In this document: positions 30,901-39,584 of the stretch, piece by piece | Layout: every line of letters starts with the position of its first letter | Numbering within the stretch: the stretch's first letter is position 1 | From: GCA-2733415 sp049614485 | GTDB taxonomy: Bacteria; Bacteroidota; Bacteroidia; Flavobacteriales; Flavobacteriaceae | DNA length: 55,770 nucleotides | Assembly (NCBI GenBank): GCA_049614485.1 | Contig: JBMZDR010000016.1 | Span: forward strand, 1 to 55,770 | Direction of reading: 5' to 3' | Position numbers and translations under genes: made by a program | Notes under the pieces: model-generated | What the model was told of the DNA's origin: nothing | The model's input: the letters and a program-made list of their open reading frames with translations, nothing else | Databases searched by the model: none

Positions 30901-32331
30901 ATGACAACGACTGAATTTCATAATTTATTAATAGAAAAATTTCCATTTAAATTAACTTTAAAACAAGATGTTGTTTTACAACGTTTATCATCGTTTGTTT
31001 TTGATACAAATTTAGAAAAACTCTTTGTACTAAAGGGGTATGCAGGAACAGGAAAGACAACACTAATAAGTACTCTTGTTAATAATTTATGGCATGCTCA
31101 TAAAAGCGCAGTGTTATTAGCACCAACGGGTAGGGCAGCAAAAGTAATTTCAAAGTATGCCAAGCGTGAGGCTTTAACAATTCATAAGAAAATTTATTTT
31201 CCTAAAAAACAGAATGGTGGCGGTGTAAGTTTTGTATTACAACCCAACAAACACAAAAACACGATTTTCATTATTGATGAGGCTTCAATGATTTCGGATG
31301 TTACTGCAGATTCAAAATTGTTTGACAATGGGTCATTATTAGATGATCTGTTACAATATGTCTACTCTGGCCATAAATGTAAGTTAGTATTCATTGGAGA
31401 TACAGCACAGTTACCACCTGTAAAACTTGATGTTAGCCCGGCTCTAGATGAGCATAAATTAGCCCTAAATTACAATAAAGATATTGATTGTATAGAGTTG
31501 GATGAGGTTGTACGACAAACTGTAGACTCTGGAATTTTAAGCAATGCAACATTATTACGAGAGCAATTGGTATCTAATTATTTTGATTCTTTTCAATTTC
31601 ACTTAGAAAATTTTACAGACATAGTACGCTTGCAAGATGGTTACGAGATACAAAATGCAATTGATACGGCATATTCATCAGACGGTAAAGAAGATACAGC
31701 AATAATTGTACGTTCAAATAAGCGAGCCAATATTTATAATCAACAAATTAGAAATAGAATTTTATACCAAGAAAGTGATTTGAACGCTGGTGATTATTTA
31801 ATGACTGTAAAAAATAATTACTTCTGGATAAAAGAAAATAGTGAAGCTGGTTTTATAGCTAATGGCGATATAATTGAAGTTTTAGAAATTTTTTCATTTA
31901 AAGAGCTTTACGGATTTAGATTTGCTGAAGTTAAAGTAAGAATGGTTGATTATCCAAATATGAAAGCCTTTGAAACCGTATTGCTTTTAGATACCATAAC
32001 AGCAGAGTCACCAGCCTTATCTTATGATGATAGTAACCGTTTATATCAAGAGGTTCAAAAAGATTATGCCAATGAAACTTCTAAGTATAAAAAGTTTATG
32101 AAAATTAAGCAGAATAAATACTTTAATGCACTACAAGTTAAATTTTCTTATGCCATCACCTGTCATAAATCTCAAGGAGGGCAATGGAAAACTGTTTTTG
32201 TTGAGCAACCATATTTACCCAATGGTGTATCAAAAGATTATATGAGATGGTTGTATACGGCTATAACCAGAGCTGAAGACAAATTGTATTTAATAGGTTT
32301 TGGAAATGATTTTTTTAAAGAAGACTATTAA
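30901..32331 (+). CDS. RecD-like superfamily 1 DNA helicase
   Basis: The protein has 476 residues. Walker A is GYAGTGKTT (46-54), motif II is FIIDEASM, motif III is FIGDTAQLPPV and motif V/VI is AITCHKSQGGQW then YTAITRAEDKLYLIG. It resembles the catalytic core of RecD/AAA_30 helicases without the N-terminal domain of RecD and without recB/recC nearby. Such stand-alone proteins are common in Bacteroidota and probably act in DNA repair. The exact role is unknown. Confidence 0.88.
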   Translation: MTTTEFHNLLIEKFPFKLTLKQDVVLQRLSSFVFDTNLEKLFVLKGYAGTGKTTLISTLVNNLWHAHKSAVLLAPTGRAAKVISKYAKREALTIHKKIYFPKKQNGGGVSFVLQPNKHKNTIFIIDEASMISDVTADSKLFDNGSLLDDLLQYVYSGHKCKLVFIGDTAQLPPVKLDVSPALDEHKLALNYNKDIDCIELDEVVRQTVDSGILSNATLLREQLVSNYFDSFQFHLENFTDIVRLQDGYEIQNAIDTAYSSDGKEDTAIIVRSNKRANIYNQQIRNRILYQESDLNAGDYLMTVKNNYFWIKENSEAGFIANGDIIEVLEIFSFKELYGFRFAEVKVRMVDYPNMKAFETVLLLDTITAESPALSYDDSNRLYQEVQKDYANETSKYKKFMKIKQNKYFNALQVKFSYAITCHKSQGGQWKTVFVEQPYLPNGVSKDYMRWLYTAITRAEDKLYLIGFGNDFFKEDY

Positions 32332-32361
32332 TTGTGTATATTTCAATAAATTAATAATACT

Positions 32362-32934
32362 ATGTTAGAAATTTCTGAAACCCTAATTAGTGTCTTTTTA
32401 GGAATAGGTTTAGCGGCATCCGTTGGTTTTAGGGTGTTTTTACCTTTGTTTTTACTAAGTTTATCTGCTTATTTTGATGTTATACCATTAAATGAAAGTT
32501 GGCAATGGGTTGGTAGTATGTCAGCATTAATCACTTTAGGACTAGCTACAGTTTTAGAAATTTGTGCATACTACATACCTGTATTTGATAATTTATTAGA
32601 CACCATTGCTGTGCCATTGGCAGCAATTGCGGGTACTGCTGTTGTAGTAAGTACTGCAGCAAACCTTGACCCTGTTGTAACTTGGTCATTAGCGATAATT
32701 GCTGGTGGAGGTACTGCTACAGCAATTAAAGGGAGTTCAGCCGCTACACGCACAGCCTCAACAACAACTACAGGTGGTTTGGCAAACCCAATAGTGTCTA
32801 CTATAGAAACAGGTTCTGCAACGGCACTATCATTTGCTGCAATATTTTTACCATTAGTAGCAATTGTTTTAGTGGTTTTGATATTAATTGGTGTGTTTTT
32901 CTTTTTTAAAAAAATAAAATCGACGTTTAAATAG
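32362..32934 (+). CDS. DUF4126 family membrane protein
   Basis: This 190-residue protein has about four to five helices. The family pattern is GIGLAASVGFRVFLPLF, LEICAYYIPVFDNLLDTI and a Gly/Ala/Thr-rich loop (AIKGSSAATRTAS). It ends in a long hydrophobic helix and a basic tail (FKKIKSTFK). The function is unknown. Confidence 0.82.
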   Translation: MLEISETLISVFLGIGLAASVGFRVFLPLFLLSLSAYFDVIPLNESWQWVGSMSALITLGLATVLEICAYYIPVFDNLLDTIAVPLAAIAGTAVVVSTAANLDPVVTWSLAIIAGGGTATAIKGSSAATRTASTTTTGGLANPIVSTIETGSATALSFAAIFLPLVAIVLVVLILIGVFFFFKKIKSTFK

Positions 32935-32942
32935 ATAGCAAA

Positions 32943-33539
32943 ATGATGACAGTTACTTCGGTAGATGAATATATTGAAGAAAATTCAAAATGGAAACAGT
33001 TATTAGATGCGTTGAGGGTAATTTTATTAAAAACACAACTGACTGAATCAGTAAAATGGAATAGCCCAGTTTACACACTTAATGGTAAAAATGTTATTGG
33101 ATTAGGTGCATTTAAAAACCATGCAAGCATATGGTTTTTTCAAGGCGTATTCCTTAATGATAAAGCCAATAAATTAATCAATGCACAAGAAGGAAAAACT
33201 AAGGCATTACGACAATGGCGATTTGAATGTAATACTATAAAGGATGTTTTATTAATTGAAGCTTATATCAATGAAGCTATAGAAAATCAAAAACTTGGAA
33301 AAGCGATAAAGGTAGAGCGTAACAAACAACTGGTTTTACCAGATTTAATTACGGAACACTTTATAAGTGATTCAAAGTTTAAAATGACTTTTGAAAAATT
33401 AACGAAAAGCAAACAGCGTGAATATGCAGAATACATACAAACTGCAAAAAAACAAATCACACAACAAAAAAGATTAGAAAAAATAATACCAATGGTCTAT
33501 AACGGATTAGGCTTAAATGATAACTACAAAAACTGTTAA
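32943..33539 (+). CDS. YdeI/DUF1801-type protein
   Basis: The 198 residues comprise two parts. About 1-115 resembles the DUF1801/YdhG-like fold (LRVILLKTQLTESVKWNSPVYTLNGKNV, then GAFKNHASIWFF). About 140-195 is the YdeI-type C-terminal helical segment (FEKLTKSKQREYAEYIQTAKK and following). Family members have been linked to bacteriocin or iron-related protection, weakly. It is 8 bp after the DUF4126 gene. Confidence 0.8.
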   Translation: MMTVTSVDEYIEENSKWKQLLDALRVILLKTQLTESVKWNSPVYTLNGKNVIGLGAFKNHASIWFFQGVFLNDKANKLINAQEGKTKALRQWRFECNTIKDVLLIEAYINEAIENQKLGKAIKVERNKQLVLPDLITEHFISDSKFKMTFEKLTKSKQREYAEYIQTAKKQITQQKRLEKIIPMVYNGLGLNDNYKNC

Positions 33540-33541
33540 CA

Positions 33542-33823
33542 ATGAACTTTAATAAATTATATGCCTTATGTTGTGCTATTAGTGCTTTAACTATTTTTGT
33601 CACCTATATTTTTGTGTATTATGAAGCATTAGAAAATTTTACAAATAAACTTCAGTATACTGTTATATTTGTATCATTAATAGGCTTTATAGCATCACTA
33701 TATGTATTGATTTCAAAAAGAAAAGAGTTGTTTGGTAAAGAGTTTAGATATACAACTATAATACTATTATTAATATCACTTTTAGCCATGTGGTATAATC
33801 AATACTTATTTACAAGAATATAA
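33542..33823 (+). CDS. small three-helix membrane protein
   Basis: This 93-residue protein has three hydrophobic segments (about 5-25, 38-57, 70-86) and no recognisable motif. It begins 2 bp after the YdeI-type gene and is 19 bp before kdsB, so it is probably part of that transcript. The function is unknown. Confidence 0.65.
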   Translation: MNFNKLYALCCAISALTIFVTYIFVYYEALENFTNKLQYTVIFVSLIGFIASLYVLISKRKELFGKEFRYTTIILLLISLLAMWYNQYLFTRI

Positions 33824-33842
33824 ATACAATAAGGTTATAATT

Positions 33843-34571
33843 ATGAAGATAATTGCAATGATTCCTGCACGTTTTGAAGCATCACGATTTCCAGGAAAAT
33901 TAATGAAAGATTTGGCAGGAAAGTCAGTGATTGTTCGTACATATGAAAACGCCGTGTCAACAGGCTTGTTTCATGATGTGTATGTGGTAACAGATTCAGA
34001 ATTAATTTTTAAAGAAGTTGAAGCAAATAATGGTAAAGCAATTATGAGTATTGCAGAACATGACTGCGGAAGTGACCGTATTGCAGAAGCAGTAATTGGT
34101 ATTGATTGTGATATAGTTGTAAATGTTCAAGGTGATGAGCCAAACGTGCATAAATCTGCTTTAACAAACCTGCTAGCAGTTTTTAAAAATGATGCAAATA
34201 AAGTAATTGACTTGGCATCAATAATGCATAGAATAACCGATAAAGAAGAAATTAATAACACCAACAGTGTAAAAGTTATAGTTGACACCAATAATTTTGC
34301 GCTATACTTTTCACGTTCTCCAATTCCATTTCCTAGAGACACCTCAACTGCAAAATATTACAAACACCAAGGTATTTATGCTTTTAGAAAGTCTGCAATT
34401 TTAGAATTCACACAAATGCCTATGGAGTATTTAGAGGCAAGTGAAAAGATAGAGTGCTTGCGTTATTTAGCGTATAACAAAACGATAAAAATGGTTGAAA
34501 CAACACATGTTTCAATTGGTATTGACACACCAGAAGATCTTGAAAAAGCAAACCTAGAATTTAAGGTGTAA
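33843..34571 (+). CDS. kdsB: 3-deoxy-manno-octulosonate cytidylyltransferase
   Basis: This 242-residue enzyme activates KDO as CMP-KDO for lipopolysaccharide inner core synthesis. The nucleotidyltransferase motif is IPARFEASRFPGKLM. The CTP-binding region DIVVNVQGDEP and the substrate-binding segment YKHQGIYAFRKSAILEF are intact. Length is normal for the family. Confidence 0.96.
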   Translation: MKIIAMIPARFEASRFPGKLMKDLAGKSVIVRTYENAVSTGLFHDVYVVTDSELIFKEVEANNGKAIMSIAEHDCGSDRIAEAVIGIDCDIVVNVQGDEPNVHKSALTNLLAVFKNDANKVIDLASIMHRITDKEEINNTNSVKVIVDTNNFALYFSRSPIPFPRDTSTAKYYKHQGIYAFRKSAILEFTQMPMEYLEASEKIECLRYLAYNKTIKMVETTHVSIGIDTPEDLEKANLEFKV

Positions 34572-34599
34572 ATACACTGAAAAAAAGACGGTGATTAGA

Positions 34600-35262
34600 T
34601 TATTTATGAACTAATATAATTTCGTTAATTTGATTTGTTTTTAAACTTTCCACATTACTAAATAGAGGTGTTAAGAGTGCTTTTAATTTATTATTTCTAT
34701 CCAATTCTTTTTGTGTAGAATATAACGTATTAAAAAGACAAAGACCTTTATCATTTAAGAGGTTTGATGTTGCCTCCCAAAAGGTGTCTTCAAATAATTC
34801 ACTAGGCATTTGAGTGTCATTAAAAACATCAATTATAATTAAATCGTAAGTGTGTTTAGTTAACCTAATGTATTTAAATGCATCCTCTGTAATCAATTCT
34901 AAGTTAGGGGTTTTATAAAGTTGAAAGTAAGTGTTTGCTAACTCTATAACATCAGCATCTATTTCTACACCAGTTATTTTTGTATGAAGTTTAAAGTCCT
35001 TCCGTAGTGTCTGTATAACACTTCCGCCAGCAACACCAAGTATAAGGATAGAATTAAGTTGTTTTAATTTCTGTTTACCAATATAGGAGAGCCCTTTTTT
35101 TAACACACGCTGTAAACTTCCATAGCTGTAATTTGCATTTTCTGAGTCAATTACTAGTTTTCCGTTAACTAAAGTCACCTCTAAAGCTCCTGAACGTTCT
35201 GATGGAATCGTTTTAATTTTAAGCGGATAAATAAAGCTGATTAGTTGTTTGAGTAAATTCAT
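34600..35262 (-). CDS. spermidine-synthase-like methyltransferase-fold protein
   Basis: The protein has 220 residues. The Rossmann core is visible: ILILGVAGGSVIQTL, GVEIDADVIELA, ITEDAFKYIR and LIIIDVFND. It resembles the polyamine aminopropyltransferase family. The first motif is GVAGGS instead of GGGDG, and the catalytic DxxDP-type acid is replaced by DVFND, so true aminopropyl transfer is doubtful. It is not near the polyamine operon. Its real substrate is unknown. Confidence 0.75.
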   Translation of the reverse strand: MNLLKQLISFIYPLKIKTIPSERSGALEVTLVNGKLVIDSENANYSYGSLQRVLKKGLSYIGKQKLKQLNSILILGVAGGSVIQTLRKDFKLHTKITGVEIDADVIELANTYFQLYKTPNLELITEDAFKYIRLTKHTYDLIIIDVFNDTQMPSELFEDTFWEATSNLLNDKGLCLFNTLYSTQKELDRNNKLKALLTPLFSNVESLKTNQINEIILVHK

Positions 35263-35311
35263 TTGAGTTCAATAGCTCATCAAAAATAACTATTATAATG
35301 ATAAAATGCCG

Positions 35312-35319
35312 TAGATTTG
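35312..35319 (+). promoter_or_regulatory. -7 promoter element of the acyltransferase gene
   Basis: TAGATTTG, perfect TAnnTTTG. It places the transcript start near 35325 and rules out a TTG at 35317 as start codon, leaving ATG 35347. Confidence 0.5.
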
Positions 35320-35346
35320 TATGTGAATAATAAGGCAAACAAAACT

Positions 35347-35877
35347 ATGTATAAATTTATTTACTTTACCCTATTAAAATGGACTGTTATAGGTGAGTTT
35401 CCTAAAGATATAAAAAAATATGTGGTAATTGCAGCGCCACATACACATTGGTTTGACCTTCCTATGGGCTTATTATTAAGGAAAATAACTCAAACAACTA
35501 TTAACTTTGTTGCTAAAAAGGAACTTTTTATATGGCCTTTGGGGTGGTATTTAAAAAAAGTTGGCGGCTATTCTATTGACAGGACTAAAGGTCAAAAAAC
35601 GGTAGATGCTTATGCTGAGTTGTTTAATAAAACTGATGAGTTCAGGTTAAATATTGCGCCAGAAGGAACGCGTAAAAAAGTTGATAAATGGAAAACAGGA
35701 TTTTATTATATTTCAAAAAAAGCTAATGTTCCTATTGTAATGGTTGCTTTTGATTTTGGAAAAAAACAACATAAAATTTCTAAACCATTTTACCCAACTG
35801 AAAACAAAGATGCTGATTTTAAATACATGCATAGTTTTTTTGATGGCGTTGTTGGTAAAGTTCCAGAATACTCCTAA
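35347..35877 (+). CDS. PlsC-type acyltransferase
   Basis: The protein has 176 residues from ATG 35347. Acyltransferase motif I is the HX4D in APHTHWFDLP and motif III is the EGTR in APEGTRKK. It resembles short 1-acyl-glycerol-3-phosphate acyltransferases, but at under 180 residues without a clear N-terminal membrane helix it may acylate another lipid, such as an ornithine or glycine lipid. The acceptor is unknown. Confidence 0.85.
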   Translation: MYKFIYFTLLKWTVIGEFPKDIKKYVVIAAPHTHWFDLPMGLLLRKITQTTINFVAKKELFIWPLGWYLKKVGGYSIDRTKGQKTVDAYAELFNKTDEFRLNIAPEGTRKKVDKWKTGFYYISKKANVPIVMVAFDFGKKQHKISKPFYPTENKDADFKYMHSFFDGVVGKVPEYS

Positions 35878-35885
35878 AATAACAC

Positions 35886-37376
35886 CTAATTTAGATTAGT
35901 GAACTCTTTAATTGCTTGATTAGGTTCAATTATATTATATCCCTTCCAAAACTCAGCATTGTAACTTGAAAAATATTTTACGTCTACTTTTTTAACTTCT
36001 TTAACAGCGTTATATGTATTAGTTTCTATGTTATGAGAGTTAAAAACTATGAGTTCTTTTTTGTTCTTATCAATAATATTAAACTTCATTTGTAGTTTTA
36101 ATTCGTTTTGTTTTCTACGTCCTTTAACATGTTTATTTTTTTCAATTACAGTTAGTGGTCGGTCAAGTTTAAATGAATTGCCGTTTTCATGGCTAATATA
36201 TTTTAAAACATATTTTTGCTGAGTCCCTTTACTAAAAATCATAGTCCCTTTATAAGTCATATGATTTACATTAACGCCTAGCATATTAAATTTTTTATCA
36301 TAAATGGCATCGGAGTTTTGATAATCAATTCTTAATACTGCAAAATCTTCTGTATTAATATATAATTTCCCTTTTATGTCTTCAAAATTACCTGGTGTAA
36401 ATGAAATTACATAAGCAAATTGATCATCTATGTATACATAATCTTCAATTTTAAAATCATATCTATTTGATTTTCTAATAACATTAATAGGGGAGTCTTC
36501 TTCAAAAAACACCCGTTTTAAAAGAGTGTTAATGTTTCCTTTTCTTGAGTTAAAGTAGTTGTTTTGTTCATAATCAGCTTGAATTTGATCACTGTTTTTA
36601 GACGTGTTGACAATTGAGTCTACACTAACTTTAGTGCCAAATAACCCAGACTTTATTTTCAAGTATGAATCCTTTTTAACATTGTCATTAAGTACTTGCA
36701 TAAATTTTTTCTGCAAATTTTCAAAAGAGACTTCTTGAGATTTATTATAAAGTTTTGATGTTTTTATAATTGATAACTTTTGACTGTTAGAAAATTGTTT
36801 ATGATACAAGTCACCCAATGTTTCATTGTGAAATGATGTGCGCTTAGGAATACTACTCATCATACTATCAATAAGTTCTTTTGTTATTTCTTTAATACTA
36901 GATTTTTTAAAGTCGAAATTCAATCTTTGATAGTACTGATTAAAAGATTCTCGCATGAAGAATCTGTTTTTTGTGTAAGTAGCAGCATAGTTTTTAGAAA
37001 TATTATCTTCAACACGATCAATAATATCTTCTGCAGATAATTTTTCATCAGTTAAATAGATGCTTGATAGTTCTAAAGCTTCAGGTTTTAAAACAATTAG
37101 TGTGTCTAAAACATGATGTGCAGCAATAGTTTTGGTAGCATAACCTATAGATGAGAAATGAATAGAATCTGTTACTGATTTATTTTTAGGAATGAAAAGA
37201 TTAAAATCACCCTCCTCGTTACTTATGGTACCATTATCAATACCATACTTTATAGTTACATAAGGGATTGGTGTTTTTGTTTCTTCATCAATAATTTTTC
37301 CCGACACATCTTGAGCTTGACTAGTAATGTGTGACAGAATGAAAAGAATAAAAACGAACTGAACTTTAGGAAACAT
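35886..37376 (-). CDS. exported protein with carboxypeptidase-D-like regulatory domain
   Basis: The protein has 496 residues with signal peptide 1-21 (FVFILFILSHITSQA). The CarboxypepD_reg-like beta-sandwich (about 22-110) contains GKIIDEETKTPIPYVTIKY and SNEEGDFNLFI. A long domain follows with charged helices and strands and no catalytic motif. Related proteins are abundant in Bacteroidota and are periplasmic or outer-membrane-associated. There is no TonB plug or barrel, so it is not a SusC-type receptor. The role is unknown. Confidence 0.8.
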   Translation of the reverse strand: MFPKVQFVFILFILSHITSQAQDVSGKIIDEETKTPIPYVTIKYGIDNGTISNEEGDFNLFIPKNKSVTDSIHFSSIGYATKTIAAHHVLDTLIVLKPEALELSSIYLTDEKLSAEDIIDRVEDNISKNYAATYTKNRFFMRESFNQYYQRLNFDFKKSSIKEITKELIDSMMSSIPKRTSFHNETLGDLYHKQFSNSQKLSIIKTSKLYNKSQEVSFENLQKKFMQVLNDNVKKDSYLKIKSGLFGTKVSVDSIVNTSKNSDQIQADYEQNNYFNSRKGNINTLLKRVFFEEDSPINVIRKSNRYDFKIEDYVYIDDQFAYVISFTPGNFEDIKGKLYINTEDFAVLRIDYQNSDAIYDKKFNMLGVNVNHMTYKGTMIFSKGTQQKYVLKYISHENGNSFKLDRPLTVIEKNKHVKGRRKQNELKLQMKFNIIDKNKKELIVFNSHNIETNTYNAVKEVKKVDVKYFSSYNAEFWKGYNIIEPNQAIKEFTNLN

Positions 37377-37496
37377 AGATGATGATTTATATTGAATTCA
37401 AATACAAGAATTATTGTAACATAAAACAAATTTGAATTTGAAATTTATGATTATTTTATAATTATCTTAAAAATATTAAGATAGTTTAACGGCCAT

Positions 37497-37907
37497 TTAC
37501 ATTTGCTGTGTGTTTAAAAACTGATTAATTTCATTAATTGTTTCTGGTTTAACCAAACGATTATTTACCAGACAAACTCCGGTTACTAACGCAGATAATG
37601 CCACCTTATTGGTAGATGTATTAATGATGGTTTGTTTAAAAATGAGCTTTAAATGCCCTTCTTTATATGTCTCAACAAGAACTTTAAATTGATCTTTACT
37701 TTTTAATGAGTTTTTAAAGTCCATTGAAATATGTTTTACAACTAAAATAACTCCTCGTTCAGTTAAATTAGCAAAATCTATTCCATGAAAATGCAAGTAT
37801 TCATGACGTGCATGCTCTAAATAATTTTGATAAACAGAGTTGTTTACAATACCTTGCATATCAAGTTCATAATCTCTTACAGTAAAATCTACAGAAAATT
37901 CGCTCAT
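37497..37907 (-). CDS. hot-dog-fold acyl-CoA thioesterase
   Basis: This 136-residue protein is of the 4-hydroxybenzoyl-CoA thioesterase/YbgC type. The family motif VRDYELDMQGIVNNSVYQNYLEHAR is present in altered form: the usual Asp-x-Asp is YELDMQG. Conserved residues of the helix after it are kept. The substrate is unknown. Confidence 0.88.
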   Translation of the reverse strand: MSEFSVDFTVRDYELDMQGIVNNSVYQNYLEHARHEYLHFHGIDFANLTERGVILVVKHISMDFKNSLKSKDQFKVLVETYKEGHLKLIFKQTIINTSTNKVALSALVTGVCLVNNRLVKPETINEINQFLNTQQM

Positions 37908-37989
37908 AATCAGTTTTAACTATTTTTAACCGACCTAATTTACACATTCTCCTTCAAACAAACGGTAAGATAGTATTCAAAAAAATAAT

Positions 37990-38445
37990 CTATAAGCCTA
38001 TAGTTCGTGTTATGGGTTCTTCTAGTGATATAAATGTCTCAGTACGAGTAACTTCCTTTATGGTTTTAATTTTACCATTTAATACCTTCATTAAATGGTC
38101 ATTATCCCTAGTATACAATTTAACAAACAAACCATATTCTCCAGTAGTATAATGTGCTTCTACAACTTCTTCAATGCGTTTTAATTTTTCTATGATTTCT
38201 GAATACTGACTATTTTTATCTAAAAATACCCCAACAAACGCACAAGTGTTATAACCTAATTTTTTTTCATCAAGTCTTAAAGTAAATTCTTTAATTATAC
38301 CACTTCTTTTAATTTTTCCTATACGCTGATGAATTGCGGCACTAGTAACCCCAAGAAAACTAGCGATGTCCACCACTTTAATTCTAGCATCTTTTATCAA
38401 ATGCTTTAGTATTTTTTTATCCGTGCTATCTAAAATAAAGCTCAT
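37990..38445 (-). CDS. Lrp/AsnC family transcriptional regulator
   Basis: The protein has 151 residues. The N-terminal HTH (DSTDKKILKHLIKDARIKVVDIA, then GVTSAAIHQRIGKIK) is followed by a RAM ligand-binding domain ending in TRTETFISLEEPI. It is divergent from asnA, as asnC is from asnA in E. coli, so control of asparagine synthesis is likely. Relatives respond to asparagine or other amino acids. Confidence 0.92.
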   Translation of the reverse strand: MSFILDSTDKKILKHLIKDARIKVVDIASFLGVTSAAIHQRIGKIKRSGIIKEFTLRLDEKKLGYNTCAFVGVFLDKNSQYSEIIEKLKRIEEVVEAHYTTGEYGLFVKLYTRDNDHLMKVLNGKIKTIKEVTRTETFISLEEPITRTIGL

Positions 38446-38512
38446 AACGTAATAAATTAGTTGTTATTAATGTAAATATAGCTATTTTCAATTAATAGTT
38501 TAAATAATATAG

Positions 38513-38560
38513 CAATAACATGTAAAGCTTATTATTTTATTACTATTAATGATGTTATTG
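38513..38560. promoter_or_regulatory. candidate operator between the AsnC-type regulator and asnA
   Basis: CAATAACAT (38513-38521) and ATGTTATTG (38552-38560) are perfect inverted copies, about four helix turns apart centre to centre. The second ends 13 bp before TAGATTTG (38574-38581), the likely -7 element of asnA. Confidence 0.45.
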
Positions 38561-38607
38561 TTTTTTTCTTAAATAGATTTGTAATAGAATATATAACACT
38601 TATAATT

Positions 38608-39564
38608 ATGAAAACATTTAAAAGAAGTTTAGAAAGTGAACGATTGGTAACTTACTCAAAAGAATTATTTGAAGCAGAATTACAGCAACGTTTAAATTTA
38701 ACAAAGGTCAATGCACCTTTGTTTGTATCTCAAAACTCAGGGTTAAATGATAATTTAAACGGTGTGGAAAAACCTGTTACTTTTAAACTAGGTGATGAAC
38801 CTCATGAAATAGTCCATTCATTAGCCAAATGGAAACGATGGTATTTAGGGCAACTAGGTGCACAAACGGGTGAAGGTATTGTAACCGATATGAAAGCCAT
38901 TAGAGCAGATGAAGTAGTATCACCTATTCATTCTCATTTAGTTGATCAATGGGATTGGGAGAAGGTTATAACTAAAGAAGAGCGAACTATAGAAACCTTA
39001 ATATCACATGCTACTGCGGTTTATGATGCGTTAAAAGTTACTGATACTATAGTGTCAAAAAAGACTGGTGCGGTTTCAAGCTTGCCAGAAAAAATTAAAG
39101 TGATTCATACAGAAGATTTATATAAAAAACACCCTGAGCTATCACCAAAAGAGCGCGAACACGCCATTGCAAAAGCTTATGGCGCAGTTCTATTAATAGG
39201 TATTGGTGATAAATTATCTTGTGGTGATGTTCATGATTTTAGAGCGCCCGATTATGATGATTGGTCAACTCAAGATGCGCAAGGAAAACCAGGAATAAAT
39301 GCAGATGTTTTAGTTTGGGATGAGACCCGTAAAAAAAGTTTAGAGATTAGTTCGATGGGAGTTCGTGTTGATGAAAAAGCATTAGCACACCAACTACGTC
39401 TTACTGGGCAAGAAAACAGACAAACGCTCCCGTTTCATAAAGCCTTATTAAACGGCGAACTGCCATATACCATAGGCGGAGGTATAGGGCAGAGTAGAGT
39501 GGTAATGTTTGTTAATAAAACTGCAGAAATTTCAACTGTACAACCTATCTTTGACACTTATTAA
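38608..39564 (+). CDS. asnA: aspartate-ammonia ligase (AMP-forming)
   Basis: The protein has 318 residues, close to the 330 of E. coli AsnA, and aligns along its length by eye: EVVHSLAKWKRW-like IVHSLAKWKRWYLGQ, VDQWDWEKV, RAPDYDDWSTQ, SSMGVRVD, ALAHQLRLTGQENR and TIGGGIGQSR. It amidates aspartate with ammonia and ATP. The downstream aminotransferase would supply aspartate. Confidence 0.96.
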   Translation: MKTFKRSLESERLVTYSKELFEAELQQRLNLTKVNAPLFVSQNSGLNDNLNGVEKPVTFKLGDEPHEIVHSLAKWKRWYLGQLGAQTGEGIVTDMKAIRADEVVSPIHSHLVDQWDWEKVITKEERTIETLISHATAVYDALKVTDTIVSKKTGAVSSLPEKIKVIHTEDLYKKHPELSPKEREHAIAKAYGAVLLIGIGDKLSCGDVHDFRAPDYDDWSTQDAQGKPGINADVLVWDETRKKSLEISSMGVRVDEKALAHQLRLTGQENRQTLPFHKALLNGELPYTIGGGIGQSRVVMFVNKTAEISTVQPIFDTY

Positions 39565-39584
39565 ATATACACAATTAATAAATA

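Noticed and set aside
34600..35262. Genuine spermidine synthase completing the polyamine pathway
   Set aside because: Key motifs are altered and the gene is 25 kb from the polyamine operon.
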